A DNA stretch of 60,138 bases from Rhodobacter sp. (lineage in GTDB: Bacteria; Pseudomonadota; Alphaproteobacteria; Rhodobacterales; Rhodobacteraceae): the NCBI GenBank assembly GCA_030066215.1, contig JASJCA010000057.1:1-60138 (forward strand), in the 5' to 3' direction. Of the stretch, positions 44,807-54,098 are shown one piece after another. Position 1 is the stretch's first letter, and each line of letters opens with the position of its first letter. The notes below the pieces were generated by a model. It did not search any database. It saw only the letters and a program-made list of their open reading frames with translations, and was not told the DNA's origin. A program made the position numbers and the translations under genes.

Positions 44807-47800
44807 GCCTGGACGCAGCAACCCATCGCCAGAACCGAGCGGCCGAACCTACGTCATCGACCTGGCTTTCGGCCAATGCAGGATCCGGTAAAACCCGTGT
44901 GCTCACCGACCGGGTGGCGCGGCTTTTGCTGGACAAGGTCCCGCCGCAGAACATCCTTTGCCTGACCTATACCAAGGCTGCCGCCTCGGAGATGCAGAAC
45001 CGGCTGTTTCGTCGACTTGGCGATTGGTCGCTGAAGCCGGATGAAGCCTTGCGTGCCGAATTGGCGGAGCTGGGAGTGACGGCCAGCGACGCCGAGTTCC
45101 TTGCCGAGGCACGGCGGCTTTTTGCGCGCGCAATCGAAACGCCCGGTGGATTGCGAATCCAAACGATCCACTCGTTTTGTGCGTCTCTATTACGGCGGTT
45201 TCCGCTCGAAGCCGGCGTATCGCCAGACTTCGTCGAGATCGACGAGATGGTGGCCGCCCGATTGCGTGACAGCGTTGTAGAAGAGCTTGCCACGGGCCCG
45301 GCGAGAGATGCCCTCGACGGCCTCGTTGCAAATCTCACCGACGACGATTTGGGGGACTTGACCGCAGCGATTGCGCGGAACCGCACGGTATTTGCCGAAG
45401 AGGCATCAGATGCCGAAATCCGTTCATGGTTTGGAACCGACGGCGCGCCAAATCTCGCCGCGTTGCTGCGCGAAACTTTCAGGGACAACGTGACCGCGCT
45501 GATTCCTCGGCTATTATCCGTTCTCGAGACCGGTTCTGTGAATGATGTCCGGGCTTGGGAAAAGCTGCGCGACCTGAACTGGACCGCACCGGGCAGACCT
45601 GAACTGGAGGCGCTGTTCAGCGTGCTGCTCACCGGGCGCAGTGCTGCCAATCCCTTTGCAGCCAAGACTGGAAAGTTCCCCACCAAGGCAAGCCGGGACC
45701 TGCTTGGGCCGCTTGCTGAGTCCCTCGATATGTTGATGCAACGGGTCGAAGTCGCCCGAGAGCGCCTGAACGCGCTTCTGGCAGCGGAAAGAACGGCGGC
45801 GCTGTACAAATTCGCGCGGGCGTTTCTGCCGGCCTACGACGCACACAAAAAGGCGCGCGGCTGGCTCGATTTCGACGACCTTATCCTAGGCGCACATGCG
45901 CTACTGTCCGATCCGACGGTCGCGACCTGGGTGCTTTTCAAGCTCGACGGCGGCCTGGACCACATCCTTGTGGACGAGGCGCAGGACACCAGCCCAGCGC
46001 AATGGCAGGTGATCGAGGGACTGGCGCAGGAGTTCACAGCAGGTCTTGGTGCGCGTGACGATGTGCTTCGGACGATTTTCGTGGTCGGCGACAAAAAGCA
46101 GTCGATCTATTCGTTCCAAGGCGCCGTTCCGGGCGAATTTGAGCGGATGAGAGACTTTTTTCGGGGTCGGCTGCAGAGCATCGAGGTGGGCCTGCGGGAC
46201 CTGCAGCTCGAATACTCGTTTCGTTCTTCCAGTGCCATCCTGCAGTTCGTCGAGGCCGCGCTGCCGGAGTTCTCCGACGCCGATCACCGGGCGTTTCATG
46301 ACAAGATGCCGGGCCGCGTCGATTGGTGGCCCGCGCTGCCCGTCGCAGAGCGGCCCGAAAAAGGCCATTGGTACGATCCCGTCGATATGCGTGCCGACGA
46401 CCATCACGACACCGTTTTGGCCAGTCGACTCGCAGACGAAATCGGCCGGCTGATCGCAGAAGAGACCATTCCGCGACCCGACGGAACACGGCGCCGGGTC
46501 ACCGCCGGCGACATCCTGATCCTGGTGCGCCGCAGATCCGCATTGTTTGAGGAGATCATTCGCGCCTGCAAGGCCAGAGGGCTTGCCGTCGCCGGGGCTG
46601 ACCGGTTGCGACTTGGCGCGGAACTGGCGGTCCGCGATCTTGCGGCACTGTTGGCCTTTCTTGCCACGCCCGAGGACGATCTTTCCCTGGCCGCTACGCT
46701 GAAATCGCCGCTTTTTGGGTGGAGCGAAGCGCAGCTTTATGACCTGGCTGCAAACCGATCGCAGGTCTATCTGTGGGCGGCATTGCGGCAGCGGGCGAAA
46801 GAGGTCCCGGAGACCTTCGAATGCCTGCGGGACCTGCGCGATGCCGCAGACTTTTTGCGGCCCTACGACTTGATCGAACGGATTCTCATTCGCCACGACG
46901 GCCGACGCAAACTGTTGGCACGTTTGGGACCAGAGGCAGAAGATGGCATCGACGTTCTGTTGTCGCAATCCTTGGCGTACGAACGGATGGAAATCCCGAG
47001 TCTGACCGGGTTCTTGGGATGGCTTGAGACCGGCGACGTCGAAGTCAAACGGCAGATGGACAATGCCGGTGACCAAATCCGTGTGATGACCGTTCACGGA
47101 GCGAAGGGGCTTGAATCGCCCATCGTCATCTTGCCCGACACCGCCAAGCGCGCCTTGCCGGTACGCGACGAGGTCATTCCGCTCGGCCCAAAGCGGCTGG
47201 CGTGGAAGATGCCCACCGACCAGCAGCCCGCGCAAATGGCTGACGCCGTCGCGCGCATACGGCAAGCACAAGAAGACGAGGCGATGCGCCTCTTTTACGT
47301 GGCCGCGACACGGGCCGAGACGTGGCTGATTGTGGCCGCCGCGGGCGACACCGGCGGGCCCGGCAACAGTTGGCACCAGATTGCCGGGACTGGTCTGCAG
47401 AGCCTCGGCGCCGAGCCGTTGGCGACTCCGACCGGTGCCGGGCTGCGCTACGGGTTCGGCGATTGGCAGGCGGGTGACCTCGCAAAGATCGATGTCGGCG
47501 ACACAGCAGAGCCCGATCTGCCCGACTGGCCGGGTACGGCCGCCGCAATACCCGAGCGCGCGCCGCTGCCGCTGTCTCCCAGTGACCTGGGCGGGGCGAA
47601 GGCCCTCGGTGGCGCTGGCGCGCTCGAGGAAGAAGACGCCAAAGCGCATGGCACCCGCGTGCATAGGCTAATGGAATTCCTGCCGCGATACGCGCCCAAA
47701 CAATGGTCGCTGGCGGCGCGGAACCTGCTTGGCACCGCCGGCGGTACGGAAGTTGCGGATGCGCTGGAGGAGGCGCGGCGTGTTTTGATCGATCCAGATC

Positions 47801-48141
47801 TCGCGTTTCTCTTTGCCCCGGATGTGTTGGCTGAAGTCGATCTGTCGGCAATGCTTCCCGACCTCGGCGACCGGCGAATCAGCGGAACAATCGACCGGCT
47901 CTTGCTGCGTCCGGACCGTGTTTTAGCGGTGGACTTCAAAACGAATGCCGTGGTTCCGGACGCGGCGGCAGATACGCCTGAAGGGGTCTTGCGCCAAATG
48001 GGCGCCTATTCCGCGGCCCTGCAACAACTCTATCCCGGCCGAACAGTCGAGACAGCGATTCTATGGACCAAGGGACCGAGGTTGATGGCCCTGCCGCACG
48101 ACATCGTGAGGCAGGCATTGCGTCGTGCCGCGACATCTTGA
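44803..48141 (+). CDS. addA: Double-strand break repair helicase-nuclease AddA
   Basis: AddA is the UvrD-like helicase and nuclease subunit of AddAB. The 1112-residue protein has Walker A with K30 in [20 protein letters not shown] and the Q/motif Ia region [12 protein letters not shown]. Motif II is [15 protein letters not shown], motif [16 protein letters not shown] and motif [18 protein letters not shown]-terminal RecB-type nuclease has [20 protein letters not shown] followed by FKTNA. The start ATG overlaps the addB stop. A heat-shock-like promoter for trxA lies across its stop codon. Confidence 0.96.
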   Translation: MSLDAATHRQNRAAEPTSSTWLSANAGSGKTRVLTDRVARLLLDKVPPQNILCLTYTKAAASEMQNRLFRRLGDWSLKPDEALRAELAELGVTASDAEFLAEARRLFARAIETPGGLRIQTIHSFCASLLRRFPLEAGVSPDFVEIDEMVAARLRDSVVEELATGPARDALDGLVANLTDDDLGDLTAAIARNRTVFAEEASDAEIRSWFGTDGAPNLAALLRETFRDNVTALIPRLLSVLETGSVNDVRAWEKLRDLNWTAPGRPELEALFSVLLTGRSAANPFAAKTGKFPTKASRDLLGPLAESLDMLMQRVEVARERLNALLAAERTAALYKFARAFLPAYDAHKKARGWLDFDDLILGAHALLSDPTVATWVLFKLDGGLDHILVDEAQDTSPAQWQVIEGLAQEFTAGLGARDDVLRTIFVVGDKKQSIYSFQGAVPGEFERMRDFFRGRLQSIEVGLRDLQLEYSFRSSSAILQFVEAALPEFSDADHRAFHDKMPGRVDWWPALPVAERPEKGHWYDPVDMRADDHHDTVLASRLADEIGRLIAEETIPRPDGTRRRVTAGDILILVRRRSALFEEIIRACKARGLAVAGADRLRLGAELAVRDLAALLAFLATPEDDLSLAATLKSPLFGWSEAQLYDLAANRSQVYLWAALRQRAKEVPETFECLRDLRDAADFLRPYDLIERILIRHDGRRKLLARLGPEAEDGIDVLLSQSLAYERMEIPSLTGFLGWLETGDVEVKRQMDNAGDQIRVMTVHGAKGLESPIVILPDTAKRALPVRDEVIPLGPKRLAWKMPTDQQPAQMADAVARIRQAQEDEAMRLFYVAATRAETWLIVAAAGDTGGPGNSWHQIAGTGLQSLGAEPLATPTGAGLRYGFGDWQAGDLAKIDVGDTAEPDLPDWPGTAAAIPERAPLPLSPSDLGGAKALGGAGALEEEDAKAHGTRVHRLMEFLPRYAPKQWSLAARNLLGTAGGTEVADALEEARRVLIDPDLAFLFAPDVLAEVDLSAMLPDLGDRRISGTIDRLLLRPDRVLAVDFKTNAVVPDAAADTPEGVLRQMGAYSAALQQLYPGRTVETAILWTKGPRLMALPHDIVRQALRRAATS

Positions 48142-48164
48142 CCTTGGGCAGGGGCACCCATACT
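48137..48164 (+). promoter_or_regulatory. Putative sigma-32 type promoter of trxA
   Basis: CTTGAC (48137-48142) and CCCATACT (48157-48164) are spaced 14 bases, matching the CTTGAA-N13/15-CCCAT form of RpoH promoters. The element overlaps the addA stop and lies 36 bases upstream of the trxA start. Predicted from sequence only. Confidence 0.4.
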
Positions 48165-48199
48165 TTCCCGGCTCAATGTCCGCTTCCGAGGAGAGCATC

Positions 48200-48520
48200 A
48201 TGGCCACCGTTGCCGTCACCGATCAGACTTTCGATACCGAGGTCGTGAAATCCGACATTCCCGTTGTCGTCGATTTCTGGGCGGAATGGTGCGGGCCTTG
48301 CAAGCAGATCGGCCCCGCGCTTGAGGAGCTGTCTGACGAATATGCCGGCAAAGTGAAGATCGTGAAGGTCAATGTGGACGAAAACCCGAACGCCCCGGCG
48401 CAGATGGGCGTACGCGGCATTCCGGCGCTGTTTTTATTCAAAGACGGCGCCGTCGTGTCGAACAAGATCGGTGCAGCACCCAAGGCCGCGCTGCAGAATT
48501 GGATCAACGACGCGATCTGA
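48200..48520 (+). CDS. trxA: Thioredoxin
   Basis: Cytoplasmic thiol-disulfide reductant for ribonucleotide reductase, methionine sulfoxide reductase and others. The 106-residue protein has the active site C31-G-P-C34 in [20 protein letters not shown] and the cis-proline in [22 protein letters not shown] at about 48188-48195 gives the start. A strong terminator follows the gene, so it is a separate unit after addBA. Confidence 0.97.
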   Translation: MATVAVTDQTFDTEVVKSDIPVVVDFWAEWCGPCKQIGPALEELSDEYAGKVKIVKVNVDENPNAPAQMGVRGIPALFLFKDGAVVSNKIGAAPKAALQNWINDAI

Positions 48521-48544
48521 GGCCGCCCTTCATAAGAATTCACA

Positions 48545-48568
48545 GGGGCGTCTCGGCGCCCCTTTTTT
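48545..48568 (+). terminator. Intrinsic terminator of trxA
   Basis: GGGGCG (48545-48550) pairs with CGCCCC (48557-48562) around a six-base loop, followed by six T residues to 48568. The T-run ends on the first base of the convergent gene's stop codon. Confidence 0.9.
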
Positions 48569-49485
48569 CAGACCTCCCAACCGCGGCGTCGGACGATGTC
48601 GAGGATTTGTTGCTCCGCATCGGGCGCGCCGCCGTTGATCGAGGTGAGCTTCAAAAACCAATAGAGATAAGCATCGTACGACGGGATCAATCTCTGTACC
48701 TCCTCGAAAGCGGTTGCAACACCGGTTTCGACGGCGTTGGCAGCGATATGGTGAAAGTCGATTTGCGCAAATAGAATCGCGGGTTTGTGGAAAAAGAACC
48801 CCGAAAGCGCGACCGAAGAATTCTCGGTCACCACATAGTCGCACGTGCGCAAGAGCTCGGGCATCGGCTCGGTCGCGAGGCGCATACGAGGGGTGCTTTG
48901 GGCCAGAACTTGAACAGCTCGGGTTTCTTCAGGCGTATAGACCTCATTAGGATGGTACCCGACGACGATGTCGCGGCTTGGCTCGTGGCGCAAGACAGAC
49001 TCGAGCATCGCAACGGGGCTGAGCAACTGGAAACTGCGCTGTTCAAGCAGCCGGCCTTGCAAAGGAACATAAACGAGACCGTGCCGCTCCGGCCGGTCGG
49101 CGGACGCCTCGAAGAGCCGTTTGCGCCAAGCATCGGCCCATGTTTCGGCCGCCGCGCTGTCGATCATGGACGGGTCAAACGGCGTCTTGGCAATCTCCCA
49201 TTCCCATCGTTTAGCCGAGGCCTCGATGCGCCAGAACGGGTAGAAATAGGCCCGCCTTAGCGTGAGCGCGCGCGCATGGAATGGATCGTCCATATGGAAC
49301 AGGGAATAGCCGCGTCGGGTCGCAGACTTTAATCTCTCTGCGGCACTATTCTTGCGCAACTCGACGCGAAATCCCTGGCTTTCGAACGCCGTGCGGATGC
49401 GTTCGATGATGTTGAACTCCCGCCGCTCGGCACTGCGTAGGGGCGTTTCATCGAGATAGATGCGAAGGATCTTGGCGTCGGGCAT
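48568..49485 (-). CDS. Unrecognised protein with capsule-synthesis-like C-terminus
   Basis: A 305-residue soluble protein without signal peptide or membrane segment. The C-terminal half contains MRLATEPMPELLRTCDYVVT then ENSSVALSGFFFHKPAILFA. This resembles the nucleotide-sugar binding half of glycosyltransferases of the capsule synthesis (KpsC/KpsS) or GT-B type. The N-terminal half (SLFHMDDPFHARALTLRRAY) is not recognised. It lies alone between trxA and hslV. A glycosyltransferase or polysaccharide-processing role is possible but unproven; the frame itself is long, has no competitor and looks real. Confidence 0.75.
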   Translation of the reverse strand: MPDAKILRIYLDETPLRSAERREFNIIERIRTAFESQGFRVELRKNSAAERLKSATRRGYSLFHMDDPFHARALTLRRAYFYPFWRIEASAKRWEWEIAKTPFDPSMIDSAAAETWADAWRKRLFEASADRPERHGLVYVPLQGRLLEQRSFQLLSPVAMLESVLRHEPSRDIVVGYHPNEVYTPEETRAVQVLAQSTPRMRLATEPMPELLRTCDYVVTENSSVALSGFFFHKPAILFAQIDFHHIAANAVETGVATAFEEVQRLIPSYDAYLYWFLKLTSINGGAPDAEQQILDIVRRRGWEV

Positions 49486-49581
49486 CTTGCGCGAAGCTAG
49501 TGGCCGGCAGGGCGGGCGTCAAAGGTGGTTGTTCCCGGTGCGGCGCGCCGCCATATAGGCGCGAAGATGAAGGAGACCGCA

Positions 49582-50130
49582 ATGGCGAACCCCGGTTGGC
49601 ACGGCACCACGATCATCGGCGTCAAGAAGGGCGGCGAGGTGGTGATCGCCGGCGACGGTCAGGTCAGCCTGGGCCAGACAGTGATCAAGGGCTCGGCGCG
49701 CAAGGTCCGCCGCCTTTCGCCGGGCGGGTTTGATGTGGTCGCCGGGTTCGCCGGCTCGACGGCGGATGCTTTCACGCTGCTCGAACGGCTCGAGGCCAAG
49801 CTCGAGGCCACGCCGGGCCAGCTGCAGCGTGCGGCGGTCGAGCTGGCGAAGGACTGGCGCACCGATAAGTACCTGCAAAAGCTCGAGGCGATGCTGATCG
49901 TCTCGGACGGCGCGCAGATCTACGTGATCACAGGCGCCGGCGATGTGCTGGAGCCTGAGCACGACATCACCGCCATCGGCTCCGGCGGCAACTATGCCCT
50001 GGCGGCAGGCCGTGCGCTAATGGCTAGCGAGCTCTCCGCCGAAGACATCGCCCGCCGCGCCATGGAGATCGCCGCCGATATCTGTGTCTACACCAATGGC
50101 AATTTGACGGTGGAGAGGATCGCCGGTTAA
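49582..50130 (+). CDS. hslV: ATP-dependent protease peptidase subunit HslV
   Basis: HslV forms the dodecameric proteolytic core of HslUV (ClpQY). The 182-residue proteasome-like protein has the nucleophile threonine T9 in [18 protein letters not shown], exposed after processing of an eight-residue leader. It also has [20 protein letters not shown] and the C-terminal sodium-site region [22 protein letters not shown] precedes the start. Unusually, its partner hslU is not adjacent: an opposite-strand BrnTA pair lies between. The stop codon interlocks (TTAA) with that of brnA. Confidence 0.96.
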   Translation: MANPGWHGTTIIGVKKGGEVVIAGDGQVSLGQTVIKGSARKVRRLSPGGFDVVAGFAGSTADAFTLLERLEAKLEATPGQLQRAAVELAKDWRTDKYLQKLEAMLIVSDGAQIYVITGAGDVLEPEHDITAIGSGGNYALAAGRALMASELSAEDIARRAMEIAADICVYTNGNLTVERIAG

Positions 50131-50411
50131 CCCGCCTTCTTCTTCGCCTCCATATAGGTGCGCAGTACGGCGTTGATGCGGGTCTGGTAGCCCTTACCCT
50201 GTGATCTGAAGAAATCCAGCACGTCGGGATCGAGTCGGAGCGAGACCGACTTCTTGGTATCGGGCACCACGAGTTCCGCGCTCGACCAGTCGACCTCGAA
50301 CTCCCGCGGGCCCTCGTGGTCCCCTGCGTCGCGAAGAGCGCTCCAGTCCGACTGGTCCTTAAGCTTCCTCGCCTGTTCCAGCGAGATACGCGTGAAGTTT
50401 TTCTCTTTCAT
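50127..50411 (-). CDS. brnA: BrnA antitoxin
   Basis: A 94-residue antitoxin of the BrnTA type II system. The C-terminal ribbon-helix-helix domain is clear ([20 protein letters not shown] then [15 protein letters not shown]). The N-terminal half ([20 protein letters not shown]) wraps the toxin in known pairs. BrnA binds and represses its own promoter. It overlaps the brnT 3' end by 53 bases. The pair sits between hslV and hslU on the opposite strand, which is unusual and suggests insertion. Confidence 0.92.
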   Translation of the reverse strand: MKEKNFTRISLEQARKLKDQSDWSALRDAGDHEGPREFEVDWSSAELVVPDTKKSVSLRLDPDVLDFFRSQGKGYQTRINAVLRTYMEAKKKAG

Positions 50412-50640
50412 CTCGCCTCGCGATCCGCGCGGTGATTATCCGAATGTTCTCAGCTCGGTACGTGAAGATCACAGAAATCGCTTTCCCGTTCAGAATACCA
50501 ACGGCGACCAACCTCTCTTCCAACTCAGATTTCCCGGAAGTAATGAGGTGGTCGCTTGCGAACACCTCAATGGCCTTACGAAAATCGAGTTTGTGTTTCT
50601 CCAAAGTGGCGAGCCGTTTGGCTTCGTCCCATTCGAACAT
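50359..50640 (-). CDS. brnT: BrnT ribonuclease toxin
   Basis: A 93-residue RelE-fold toxin of the BrnT family that cleaves RNA and arrests growth when free of BrnA. The family pattern is visible as [20 protein letters not shown] at the N-terminus. [20 protein letters not shown] follows, then the basic C-terminal strand [20 protein letters not shown], which holds the catalytic Arg/Lys and Glu positions. The start at MFEWDEAK was chosen, with GGGGG upstream. As usual for this family the toxin gene precedes the antitoxin gene. Confidence 0.9.
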   Translation of the reverse strand: MFEWDEAKRLATLEKHKLDFRKAIEVFASDHLITSGKSELEERLVAVGILNGKAISVIFTYRAENIRIITARIARRDEREKLHAYLAGTGEEA

Positions 50641-50719
50641 GGTCAAGTGCCCCCTAATGCACCCACATGACGTGGACTCCATTCGTGGGGCAACACTCCC
50701 ATTCGGGTCGCCGCTCGTG

Positions 50720-50731
50720 TTGTATATACAA
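50720..50731. promoter_or_regulatory. Candidate BrnA operator/promoter element
   Basis: TTGTATATACAA is a perfect 12-base palindrome 80 bases upstream of the brnT start and 79 bases upstream of hslU. Its central TATATA could double as a -10 element. Autoregulation by BrnA at such a site is expected from the family. Confidence 0.45.
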
Positions 50732-50809
50732 AACGTAACTACAGCCCGTCAACCCTTCAATACCGATGCCAAATTGACTATGTCCGCGCGGACCACGCAA
50801 GAGGACGCC

Positions 50810-52117
50810 ATGACCGACCTGACCCCCCGCGAAATCGTCAGTGAGTTGGACCGGTTTATCATCGGGCAAATGGACGCCAAGCGGGCCGTAGCGGTTGCGT
50901 TGCGCAACCGGTGGCGGCGCAAGCAGTTGAGCGATGAAATTCGGGACGAGGTCTATCCTAAAAACATCTTGATGATCGGGCCCACCGGCGTGGGCAAAAC
51001 CGAGATCAGCCGGCGGTTGGCGCGGCTGGCCAAGGCGCCGTTCATCAAGGTGGAGGCGACGAAGTTCACCGAGGTCGGCTATGTCGGCCGCGACGTGGAG
51101 CAGATCGTGCGCGACCTGGTGGACGCCTCGATCGCGATGACGCGCGAGCATATGCGCGACGAGGTGAAGGCCGCCGCGCATGCCGCCGCCGAGGACCGGG
51201 TGATCGAGGCGATCGCCGGCACTGACGCGCGCGACACCACCCGGGAGCGATTCCGCGACAAGCTGAAGGACGGCGAGCTTGACGACCATGTGATCGAACT
51301 CGACATCGCCGATACTTCGAACCCGATGCAGGCCTTCGAGCTGCCCGGACAGCCCGGGCAAATGGGCGGAATGATGAACCTCGGGGACATCTTCGGAAAA
51401 GCGTTCGGCGGGCGCACGGTGCGGCGCCGGCTGACGGTGGCCGAAAGCTACGAGGTGCTGATCGGCGAAGAGGCCGACAAGCTGTTGGACGACGAGGCGG
51501 TCAAGCGGGCCGCACTGCAGGCGGTCGAGCAGAACGGCATCGTGTTTCTCGACGAGATCGACAAGGTCTGCGGCCGGGCCGATGCGCGCGGCGCCGAGGT
51601 CAGCCGCGAGGGCGTGCAGCGCGATCTTCTGCCGCTGATCGAGGGCACGACCGTGTCGACCAAACACGGGCCGGTCAAGACCGACCACATCCTATTCATC
51701 GCGTCGGGCGCGTTTCACATCGCCAAGCCGTCGGATCTCTTGCCCGAGCTGCAGGGGCGGCTGCCGATCCGGGTCGAGTTGCGGGCGCTGACCGAAGCCG
51801 ATTTCGTGCGGATCCTGACCGAGACCGACAATGCCCTGACCCGGCAGTATTCGGCGCTGATGGCGACTGAAGAAGTGGCGGTGGAGTTCACCGAGGACGG
51901 TATCGCGGCGCTGGCGCGGATCGCGGCAGAGGTCAATCAGAGCGTCGAAAACATCGGAGCGCGGCGGCTTTACACGGTGATGGAGCGGGTCTTCGAAGAG
52001 CTGTCCTTTTCCGCGCCCGACCGCGGCGGCGAGTCGGTGACGGTCGATGGGGCTTTCGTCGAAGAGAACTTGGGCGAGCTGACCAAGTCGGTGGATGTGA
52101 GCCGGTACGTGCTGTAA
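50810..52117 (+). CDS. hslU: ATP-dependent protease ATPase subunit HslU
   Basis: HslU is the AAA+ unfoldase of HslUV. The 435-residue protein starts [20 protein letters not shown], has Walker A with K63 in [19 protein letters not shown] and the pore GYVGRD loop. Walker B is [14 protein letters not shown], sensor regions [20 protein letters not shown], and the C-terminal docking tail SVDVSRYVL. The I domain (about 110-240) is present. ATG at 50810 follows GAGG by five bases; the longer frame upstream runs through the antisense of brnT. It must be transcribed separately from hslV. Confidence 0.97.
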   Translation: MTDLTPREIVSELDRFIIGQMDAKRAVAVALRNRWRRKQLSDEIRDEVYPKNILMIGPTGVGKTEISRRLARLAKAPFIKVEATKFTEVGYVGRDVEQIVRDLVDASIAMTREHMRDEVKAAAHAAAEDRVIEAIAGTDARDTTRERFRDKLKDGELDDHVIELDIADTSNPMQAFELPGQPGQMGGMMNLGDIFGKAFGGRTVRRRLTVAESYEVLIGEEADKLLDDEAVKRAALQAVEQNGIVFLDEIDKVCGRADARGAEVSREGVQRDLLPLIEGTTVSTKHGPVKTDHILFIASGAFHIAKPSDLLPELQGRLPIRVELRALTEADFVRILTETDNALTRQYSALMATEEVAVEFTEDGIAALARIAAEVNQSVENIGARRLYTVMERVFEELSFSAPDRGGESVTVDGAFVEENLGELTKSVDVSRYVL

Positions 52118-52322
52118 GCGGCCCACCGTATGGCGCGGATTCGGGCCCGGCTGGGACCACCGCGATTTGGGATCACAAAAGAGTCTAATCCGCCCATTCG
52201 GACGGTGCGGCATGACGTGCGCTCGCATTCTGCTGGCCGCGACGCACGTAGCGGGCAACACTCAGACAAAGCCGTTGGTCGTTCGCGCTTTCCTTTTGCC
52301 GCCCGCTCCGCGACTTAGGGGC

Positions 52323-53546
52323 ATGGGTCTGACCGGGTTTCTCCGCGACAATGCGCCGTTTCTCGCCGCCGGGGCGCTGCTCGCGTTTTGTTCCAGTTTT
52401 GGCCAGACCTACCTGATTTCGGTCTTTGCCGGCGTGATCCAGGCCGATTTCGGGCTCAGCCACGGGGAATGGGGCGGGATCTACACGATCGGGACCACGG
52501 CGAGCGCGGTGGCGATGATCTGGGCCGGGGTCGCAACCGACCATGTCCGGGCACGCGCGCTGGGTGCCGTGGTGCTGGTAGCGCTCGCTCTGGCCTGCCT
52601 GGCGATGGCGCTGGCGCCGGCCGCCTGGGCGCTGCCTTTCGTGATTTTTGCGCTGCGGTTCGCCGGGCAGGGGATGACGACGCATATCGCGGTGGTGGCG
52701 ATGGCCCGGTGGTTCACCGTCTCGCGCGGCAAGGCGATCTCGATCGCGCTGATGGGTTTCGCCGTGGGCGAAGCGTTCCTGCCGCTGGCCATCGTGCCGC
52801 TTTTGGGCATAGCTCCGTGGCGGGCGCTCTGGGTCGGGTTCGCGGTGTTTCTGGTGCTGATGGCGCCGGTGCTCTATCGCCTGTTGCGGCTGGAGCGGAC
52901 ACCGCGCGCGGCGGCGGAAGAGGCCGGCGCGCTGGGCATGGGTGCGCGCCATTGGCGCCGGCCCGAGGCGCTGCGGCACTGGCTCTTCTGGATGGTGGCG
53001 CCAGCGATCCTGGCGCCGTCGGCCTTCGGCACCGCGTTCTTCTTCCAACAGGTGCATCTGGCGGAAACCAAGGGCTGGGCGCATCTGGAACTGGTGGCGC
53101 TGTTTCCACTGTTCACCGGCACCTCGATTGCCGCGATGCTGGTGTCGGGCTGGCTGATCGACCGGCTGGGCTCGGCCCGGCTGATGCCGGTGGCACAGAT
53201 TCCCGTCGCGGTGGGGTTCCTGCTGATGGGTGCAGCCGAAAGCCTCGCCGCCGCCGGCCTTGCGGTGGTGCTGATGGGCGCCTCTCAGGGGGCGCTTTCG
53301 ACCCTAAGCAGCGCGTTTTGGGCGGAATTCTACGGCACCCGGCACCTGGGCGGGATCAAGGCGCTGGCGACGGCGGTGATGGTCTTGGGCTCGGCGATTG
53401 GTCCAGGGCTGACCGGGGTGTTGATCGACTTCGGTGTCGTATTCGAGGACCAGATGGCCGGCATCGCCGGGGTCTATCTGGGCGCGGCCGCGCTGGTCGC
53501 AGTCGGCGTGACACGGGCGCGGCGCCTGCTACCGGTTGCGGCGTAA
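52323..53546 (+). CDS. MFS transporter
   Basis: A 407-residue membrane protein with about twelve hydrophobic segments. The MFS loop 2-3 region appears as GTTASAVAMIWAGVATDHVRAR. The central cytoplasmic loop is LLRLERTPRAAAEEAGALG. Other conserved features are RFAGQGMTTHIAVVAMARWF and GWLIDRLGSARLMP. The pattern resembles the oxalate/formate or monocarboxylate branch of the MFS, but substrate is unknown. It follows hslU by 205 bases in which no gene was found, and its 3' end overlaps the convergent Smr gene by 18 bases. Confidence 0.88.
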   Translation: MGLTGFLRDNAPFLAAGALLAFCSSFGQTYLISVFAGVIQADFGLSHGEWGGIYTIGTTASAVAMIWAGVATDHVRARALGAVVLVALALACLAMALAPAAWALPFVIFALRFAGQGMTTHIAVVAMARWFTVSRGKAISIALMGFAVGEAFLPLAIVPLLGIAPWRALWVGFAVFLVLMAPVLYRLLRLERTPRAAAEEAGALGMGARHWRRPEALRHWLFWMVAPAILAPSAFGTAFFFQQVHLAETKGWAHLELVALFPLFTGTSIAAMLVSGWLIDRLGSARLMPVAQIPVAVGFLLMGAAESLAAAGLAVVLMGASQGALSTLSSAFWAEFYGTRHLGGIKALATAVMVLGSAIGPGLTGVLIDFGVVFEDQMAGIAGVYLGAAALVAVGVTRARRLLPVAA

Positions 53547-54098
53547 GTACACATAATAGGCCCCGCTGCCGCCGTGTTTGAAATGCGCCTCGGCAGATTG
53601 AAGCACCGCGAAGGATAGCGGCGGCTGAGAAAGCCAGACGGGCACCTGATGCTTGATCAGACCGCGCCGGACGGGGATCGGGCCATCGTCGAAGGCCTGT
53701 TTGCCTTTGCCTGTAATCACAAGCACCAGTCGCAGGCCGCGGGCCTGCGCGTCGAGGATGAAGCGGGTGAGCGCGGGGTGTGCCTGGGCCAGTGTTAGCC
53801 CGTGCAGGTCGAGCCGCGCTTCTGGCTTCAACTTACCGCGTTTGAGCTGGCCAAAGGCCTTGCGGTCCATCGCCACCGGCTGGCTGTTTGGGCGCGACGG
53901 CGGCAGCGCCGTTTCGGTGTGCTTTTCGCCGATCTGGAAGGCCTGGATCGGGTCAGGGGGTGGCGGGTCGCTACGGTGTTCTACCTGTTCGGGGATCGGC
54001 CGCGGCCGCGCGGGATGCAGGGGCACTGCGGTCTCCGCGACCTTTGACCACAGCGCGTGTTCGTCGGGCGTCAGGCCACGTGGGCCCTTTCGGCTCAC
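53529..54098 (-). CDS. Smr domain protein
   Basis: A 189-residue protein with a proline-rich N-terminal half (PLHPARPRPIPEQVEHRSDP) and a C-terminal Smr domain. The Smr hallmark LDLHGLTLAQAHPALTRFI is around 97-115, followed by LVLVITGKGKQAFDDGPIPV. Smr domains are nucleases, related to the MutS2 C-terminus, acting on DNA or, in some bacteria, on collided ribosomes' mRNA. It overlaps mltA by four bases (ATGA type) as part of the mltA-smr gene pair conserved in Rhodobacterales. Confidence 0.92.
   Translation of the reverse strand: MSRKGPRGLTPDEHALWSKVAETAVPLHPARPRPIPEQVEHRSDPPPPDPIQAFQIGEKHTETALPPSRPNSQPVAMDRKAFGQLKRGKLKPEARLDLHGLTLAQAHPALTRFILDAQARGLRLVLVITGKGKQAFDDGPIPVRRGLIKHQVPVWLSQPPLSFAVLQSAEAHFKHGGSGAYYVYLRRNR

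Noticed and set aside
45901..47664. 587-codon minus-strand open frame inside addA
   Set aside because: It is antisense to conserved AddA helicase motifs and shows no recognisable domain, RBS or neighbour logic.
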